A DNA stretch of 64,000 nt from Psychrobacillus sp042885655. Its GTDB lineage: Bacteria; Bacillota; Bacilli; Bacillales_A; Planococcaceae. Shown in pieces: positions 60,678 through 64,000 of the stretch (within the stretch, counting starts at the first letter, position 1; the number at the start of each line of letters is the position of its first letter). Made by a program: the position numbers and the translations under genes. The stretch covers positions 186,001 through 250,000 of the forward strand of contig NZ_JBHVRO010000002.1 of NCBI RefSeq assembly GCF_042885655.1, in the 5' to 3' direction. The notes under the pieces are model-generated. The model worked only from the letters and a program-made list of their open reading frames with translations. It had not been told where the DNA came from and ran no database searches.

Positions 60678-60702
60678 TTAAAGGTCACTTGTGCTTTTCT
60701 TT
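60648..60702 (-). repeat. 3'-UTR repeat (family C) after the MATE exporter gene
   Basis: It contains ACAACGCACTTTTAAAATAG, AGTACAAGTTCTCTTAAAGG and CACTTGTGCTTTTCTTTA, ending at the stop codon of the minus-strand gene. Confidence 0.55.
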
Positions 60703-62039
60703 ATTTTTCTTTGTAAGTAAAGAAGTCTTGTACCAAGAGTGATAGCACCAAATGTTAGCCCAACAATAAGTCCAATCCAATAGCCGAATCTTTCAAAGGA
60801 AGTATAATTTGCTAAAATATATCCAGTTGGAAGCCCAATGATCCAATATGAAACAATTGCCATTATAAAGGTAATGGTTACATCTTTATATCCACGAAGT
60901 GCACCTTGAACTGGTGCTTGAATGGAATCTGAAAGCTGAAACAATGCTGCAAAGAGGAAAAATTGAACAGTCAGAGTAATAACTGATTGATCATTCGTAT
61001 AGATCGATGCAATTTGTTCTCTAAATATAAGTAAAATGGACGCAGAGAAAAAGCTAAATAAAATCGCTGTACCTACTGCCAACCAACTATATGTTTTTGC
61101 ATCTTTAAATCTATTTGCACCAACTTCATGACCAACTAAAATGGTTGCTCCCATCGCAATACTTAATGGAACCATATAAAGAAGAGAGGTAAAGTTCATG
61201 GCAATTTGATGTGCAGATATGACAGCAGTAGAATATGTACTCATAAGTATAGTTACAGCCGAAAAAATGGTTGTCTCAGCAAATATGGATAACCCTATAG
61301 GAATACCTATTTTAGTTAATGCTCCAATTTTTAAAAAGGACGGTTTACTCCAACCGTGAAATATCTTTAATTCCGCGAAGGGTTTGTTACGATACACGAT
61401 AATAATAGCGATTAATAATATTAACCAATATGTTAGTGCCGAACCTAATCCTGCCCCAACACCTCCGAGAGCAGGAAAACCGAATTTCCCATAAATAAAT
61501 ACATAGTTTAATGCAATATTAATTGGAGCAGATAACAGTGTAATAATCATCGATATGCGCGTTTTTCCTAATGCATCAATAAAAGAACGAAGCACACTAT
61601 AAAGAAACAAAGGAATAAGTCCAATACTCATCATATATAAAAAATTCTTGGCAACGAGGCGTACACTATTCTCGAGAGGAATACGTTGAAGTACAGGATC
61701 AATACATAAGAAAATAGCTACAAATATAATGATTGCTAACACAATGGCAATATAAAATCCTTGTTGTACAAATGTACGTACTTCTTCCTTCTTTTTCCCG
61801 CCTATTAATTGTGATACAATTGGCGTAATGCCTAGTAATATACCGGTTAGTCCAGTATAAACAGGAACCCAAAGGGAGGAACCGATGGAAACACCTGCTA
61901 AATGGTTAATACTATACTTACTAGTCATTAAAACATCAAAAAATGTCATTAAGTAGAGGGCGACTTGTGTGACTAGTATAGGAACGACTATCTTGATCAT
62001 TTGAAAACTTTTTTCTGATAATGTTTTCGTTTCTTTCAT
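60678..62039 (-). CDS. MATE-family multidrug exporter
   Basis: This 453-residue protein has twelve hydrophobic segments and MATE text such as PVYTGLTGILLGITPIVSQ in the first bundle and SAHQIAMNFTSLLYMVPLS in the second. It belongs to the NorM-like group, exporting cationic drugs with Na+ or H+. Substrate unknown. It is divergent from the MurG-like gene with only 45 bp between starts. Confidence 0.87.
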   Translation of the reverse strand: MKETKTLSEKSFQMIKIVVPILVTQVALYLMTFFDVLMTSKYSINHLAGVSIGSSLWVPVYTGLTGILLGITPIVSQLIGGKKKEEVRTFVQQGFYIAIVLAIIIFVAIFLCIDPVLQRIPLENSVRLVAKNFLYMMSIGLIPLFLYSVLRSFIDALGKTRISMIITLLSAPINIALNYVFIYGKFGFPALGGVGAGLGSALTYWLILLIAIIIVYRNKPFAELKIFHGWSKPSFLKIGALTKIGIPIGLSIFAETTIFSAVTILMSTYSTAVISAHQIAMNFTSLLYMVPLSIAMGATILVGHEVGANRFKDAKTYSWLAVGTAILFSFFSASILLIFREQIASIYTNDQSVITLTVQFFLFAALFQLSDSIQAPVQGALRGYKDVTITFIMAIVSYWIIGLPTGYILANYTSFERFGYWIGLIVGLTFGAITLGTRLLYLQRKIKKSTSDL

Positions 62040-62084
62040 TTTGCATACATCCTTTAAAGTTATAAGATAGTAAGGAGATTATTA

Positions 62085-63161
62085 ATGAATAATAACACAA
62101 TTGTTTTAACAGGTGGAGGAACTGCAGGACATGTTTCATTAAACCAAGCAATTATTCCCGATTTAATCGAAAAAGGATATGAGTTGCATTATATCGGTTC
62201 TTCTGATGGAATTGAAAAAACAATTATAACAAAAAGCTTCCCATCAATTCCATATTACGAGATTTCAAATGGAAAACTAAGACGCTATTTTTCCATAAAG
62301 AACTTTTCTGATCCTTTCAAGGTTCTTTATGGCACAATGCAAGCGGCAAGAGTACTGAAAAAAGTTAAGCCATCTCTTGTTTTTTCAAAAGGTGGTTTTG
62401 TTTCTGTTCCTGTAGTAATAGCAGCAAAACTTGCAAATATTCCAGTAGTTATACATGAGTCAGATATAACCCCGGGGCTTGCAAATAAAATTGCTAGTTC
62501 TTTTGCAAAGCATATTTTTACAGTATTTGAAGAAACATTGAAATACTTGCCTGTAGAAAAAGCTTCTTCAATTGGTGCAATTATTCGCCCTGATTTATTA
62601 AGTGGAAATTCGTTTACTGCAGAAGAATTAACTGGTTTCAGGGCTAACAAAGAGACTATTATTATTATGGGCGGTAGCCAGGGTGCCGCAAAAATTAATG
62701 AAGCTATTTATGAAAATATAGATGTATTAACTAAAAAGTATCAGATAATTCATCTTTGCGGTAAAGGAAACTTAAATACTGCCTTAATAGGTAAGCCAAA
62801 TTATATTGCCTTTGAATATGTCACTAACGAGTTACCTCATTTGTTGAAAATATCAGATTACGTTATTACTAGAGCAGGATCAAACTCAATATTTGAGTTT
62901 TTACAGTTAAAAAAACCAATGCTTTTAATACCTCTATCCATTCATGCAAGTAGAGGGGATCAAGTGTTAAATGCAAATTACTTTGAAAAAAAGGGTTTTG
63001 GTATTGTTTTAGAAGAAGAGAATTTAACTCCAGGTACTTTTTTAGAGTCTCTTGCATTGCTAGTTCAACAAGCTGAGAAAATTATTGCCAATCAAAAAGG
63101 AGCAACAAATTCCAAAACGCCTGCAGAATTTGTCGAAACACTACTAACTTATAAAAAATAA
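62085..63161 (+). CDS. MurG-type UDP-GlcNAc transferase, outside the dcw cluster
   Basis: This 358-residue GT-B enzyme has the MurG N-terminal loop TGGGTAGHVSLNQAI, the second loop FSKGGFVSVPV, HESDITPGLANKI, the UDP-binding MGGSQGA segment and TRAGSNSIFEFLQLKKPMLLIPL. MurG adds GlcNAc to lipid I to make lipid II. It is not surrounded by mur/fts genes, so it could be a second MurG (as found in some Bacillus) rather than the housekeeping copy; this window cannot decide. AAGGAG precedes the ATG. Confidence 0.85.
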   Translation: MNNNTIVLTGGGTAGHVSLNQAIIPDLIEKGYELHYIGSSDGIEKTIITKSFPSIPYYEISNGKLRRYFSIKNFSDPFKVLYGTMQAARVLKKVKPSLVFSKGGFVSVPVVIAAKLANIPVVIHESDITPGLANKIASSFAKHIFTVFEETLKYLPVEKASSIGAIIRPDLLSGNSFTAEELTGFRANKETIIIMGGSQGAAKINEAIYENIDVLTKKYQIIHLCGKGNLNTALIGKPNYIAFEYVTNELPHLLKISDYVITRAGSNSIFEFLQLKKPMLLIPLSIHASRGDQVLNANYFEKKGFGIVLEEENLTPGTFLESLALLVQQAEKIIANQKGATNSKTPAEFVETLLTYKK

Positions 63162-63271
63162 AGAACTCCCTTCAGCTTCATTCTTGACTTTCACTTCCCA
63201 CTTGCCATCATTTGTACGTTTAAGATTTTCAACACTATGTCTGTAANNNNNNNNNNCAGGGTCTTTTTCAT
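63144..63271 (-). pseudogene. Small gene interrupted by the assembly gap
   Basis: On the minus strand ATG 63271 starts MKKTL and meets the N-run. After it, from 63245, an open frame of 33 codons reads YRHSVENLKRTNDGKWEVKV, then KNEAEGSSLFF to a TAG at 63144. With exactly ten N the frames do not join, but gap size is probably arbitrary. If joined it would be a short protein with a D-G-K-W-E-V-K motif of the kind in small stress or DUF2188-like proteins. Its end overlaps murG by 18 bp. Confidence 0.35.
63247..63256. other. Assembly gap (10 N)
   Basis: Ten undetermined bases mark a scaffold join of unknown true length. Confidence 0.95.
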
Positions 63272-63333
63272 ACAATTATTAATTATCCTGAAACGGCTCT
63301 AATTGCTTTTCACAAAACGAAAAAACAACCTAT

Positions 63334-63353
63334 CGTCAAATATATATTTGACG
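63334..63353 (-). terminator. Perfect 20-bp palindrome, possible terminator of the acetyltransferase gene
   Basis: CGTCAAA and TTTGACG flank TATATA. On the minus strand a T-run comes about 8 nt later, which makes terminator function only possible. Confidence 0.4.
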
Positions 63354-63370
63354 GGAGTTTATACTTTACG

Positions 63371-63916
63371 TCACATCGCTTGTTCTTCTTCAGTATTATC
63401 TTGAAGCATAACTAAATGGAATAAATCTTTCGGAATATAGTATAAATCGAATATATCATTCTCTTTATTAATTTCTTCATAAATAGCTGGATGTGTAGAA
63501 TTTGCTTTTAATGCATAAGGAAGTTTTTCGGTAGCACGTATACTTTTTAAATTATTTTTTCGTATACGTAAAAATATTGTGTGGATTTCTGTTTCAAAAA
63601 ACATTTCTTGCAAAAATTGTTCTTTGGCTTTTTTATTATACCCAAGGCCTTGAAAAGGTTTGCCAATCCATGTACCAAGAAATCCTGCTCCATTATCTAT
63701 ATCAAACAAATTAATTGTTCCGATTGGTTGACCAAAATCGCTGACAATTGTTCTTGAAATCGCTAATCCATTTTCTTCATCTTCCATTAATTGTTTCGTC
63801 ATGAACCAATATTCATCCGCTGAACTTGCTTTTTGGCGTACATAGGCAAGGACGGTTGGTTCAGACAGTAAATCATAAAGAGCTGTACATTCATGTAAAT
63901 CACGTTTTCTAATCAA
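63371..63916 (-). CDS. GNAT-family N-acetyltransferase (RimJ/RimL-like)
   Basis: This 181-residue protein has the GNAT core: IRKRDLHECTALYDLLSEP start, GTINLFDI on the central strand, WIGKPFQGLGYNKKA as the acetyl-CoA loop (Q-G-L-G-Y variant) and RIRKNNLKSIRATEKL helix. It resembles the RimJ/RimL-like proteins YjcK/YoaA. The substrate (protein N-terminus or small molecule) is unknown. TTG start with GGGGGG about 9 nt upstream. Confidence 0.75.
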   Translation of the reverse strand: MIRKRDLHECTALYDLLSEPTVLAYVRQKASSADEYWFMTKQLMEDEENGLAISRTIVSDFGQPIGTINLFDIDNGAGFLGTWIGKPFQGLGYNKKAKEQFLQEMFFETEIHTIFLRIRKNNLKSIRATEKLPYALKANSTHPAIYEEINKENDIFDLYYIPKDLFHLVMLQDNTEEEQAM

Positions 63917-64000
63917 AAAAAGCGCCCCCCAAAAGAACCGTAAATGAGCAGTATCATCCTAGGTCCCTGAAATTTTTCATTTCGAATTGCATAAAAAATT

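Overview
The window is a low-GC (by eye about one third G+C), Gram-positive, endospore-forming Bacillales chromosome segment. Support for this comes from a gerA-type germinant receptor operon, strong AGGAGG-type ribosome binding sites, frequent TTG/GTG starts, a Bacillus-type LexA box, CodY-like and Fur boxes, a bacilliredoxin, and a gene order close to the B. subtilis blocks ypgQ-ypgR, brxA-ypiP-ypjP-thyB-dfrA, ypmR-ypmS-msrAB and yozE/deoD/ctpA. Placement near Psychrobacillus, Lysinibacillus or Sporosarcina is an inference from gene content, not a demonstrated identity. I see no rRNA, tRNA, CRISPR array or complete insertion sequence. One 10-N assembly gap lies at 63247-63256.

Layout. 1-4500 is accessory DNA: a zinc-ribbon fragment, a small HNH-type protein, an SOS-controlled cassette (small WYL-like protein, stand-alone LexA DNA-binding domain, Y-family polymerase UvrX, YolD-like protein) and worn phage-type fragments. 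4670-15100 holds metabolic and transport genes: a nitrilase-family amidase, a hotdog thioesterase, a YitT-like membrane protein, a UMF1-type MFS carrier, a 2H phosphoesterase, a TetR-type regulator divergent from a DHA2 drug exporter, and oligoendopeptidase F. 15500-20100 is a complete branched-chain amino acid ABC importer operon with two CodY-like boxes upstream. A membrane diguanylate cyclase follows. 21840-25730 is a Fur-boxed efeO-efeB-efeU iron uptake operon.

26600-36900 carries an OsmC protein, an amidohydrolase, type II pantothenate kinase, two cold-shock proteins, an RNase H-like protein, and an HD hydrolase / ABC-F ATPase / CvfC-like run. 37000-48460 carries a LysR regulator, an esterase, small membrane proteins, bacilliredoxin plus an RsmJ-like methyltransferase, YpjP, thymidylate synthase plus dihydrofolate reductase, a DegV protein, and the YpmR-YpmS-MsrA-MsrB run. 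48850-55830 carries a chemotaxis receptor, YozE, purine nucleoside phosphorylase, a CtpA-type protease, a G3E GTPase pair and a secreted CAP protein. 56760-60270 is gerA-gerB-gerC. The window ends with a MATE exporter, a MurG-like transferase, a gene broken by the gap, and a GNAT acetyltransferase.

The most unusual content is intergenic. Several families of structured repeats fill the long gaps: a GC-rich palindromic family with two compensated base-pair changes between copies, a collinear block of about 550-650 bp present at two loci, a terminator family with an invariant GTGAC-N3-GTCAC core and changing arms, a 3'-UTR repeat placed right after stop codons, and an 80-nt self-folding element at 60347-60426.
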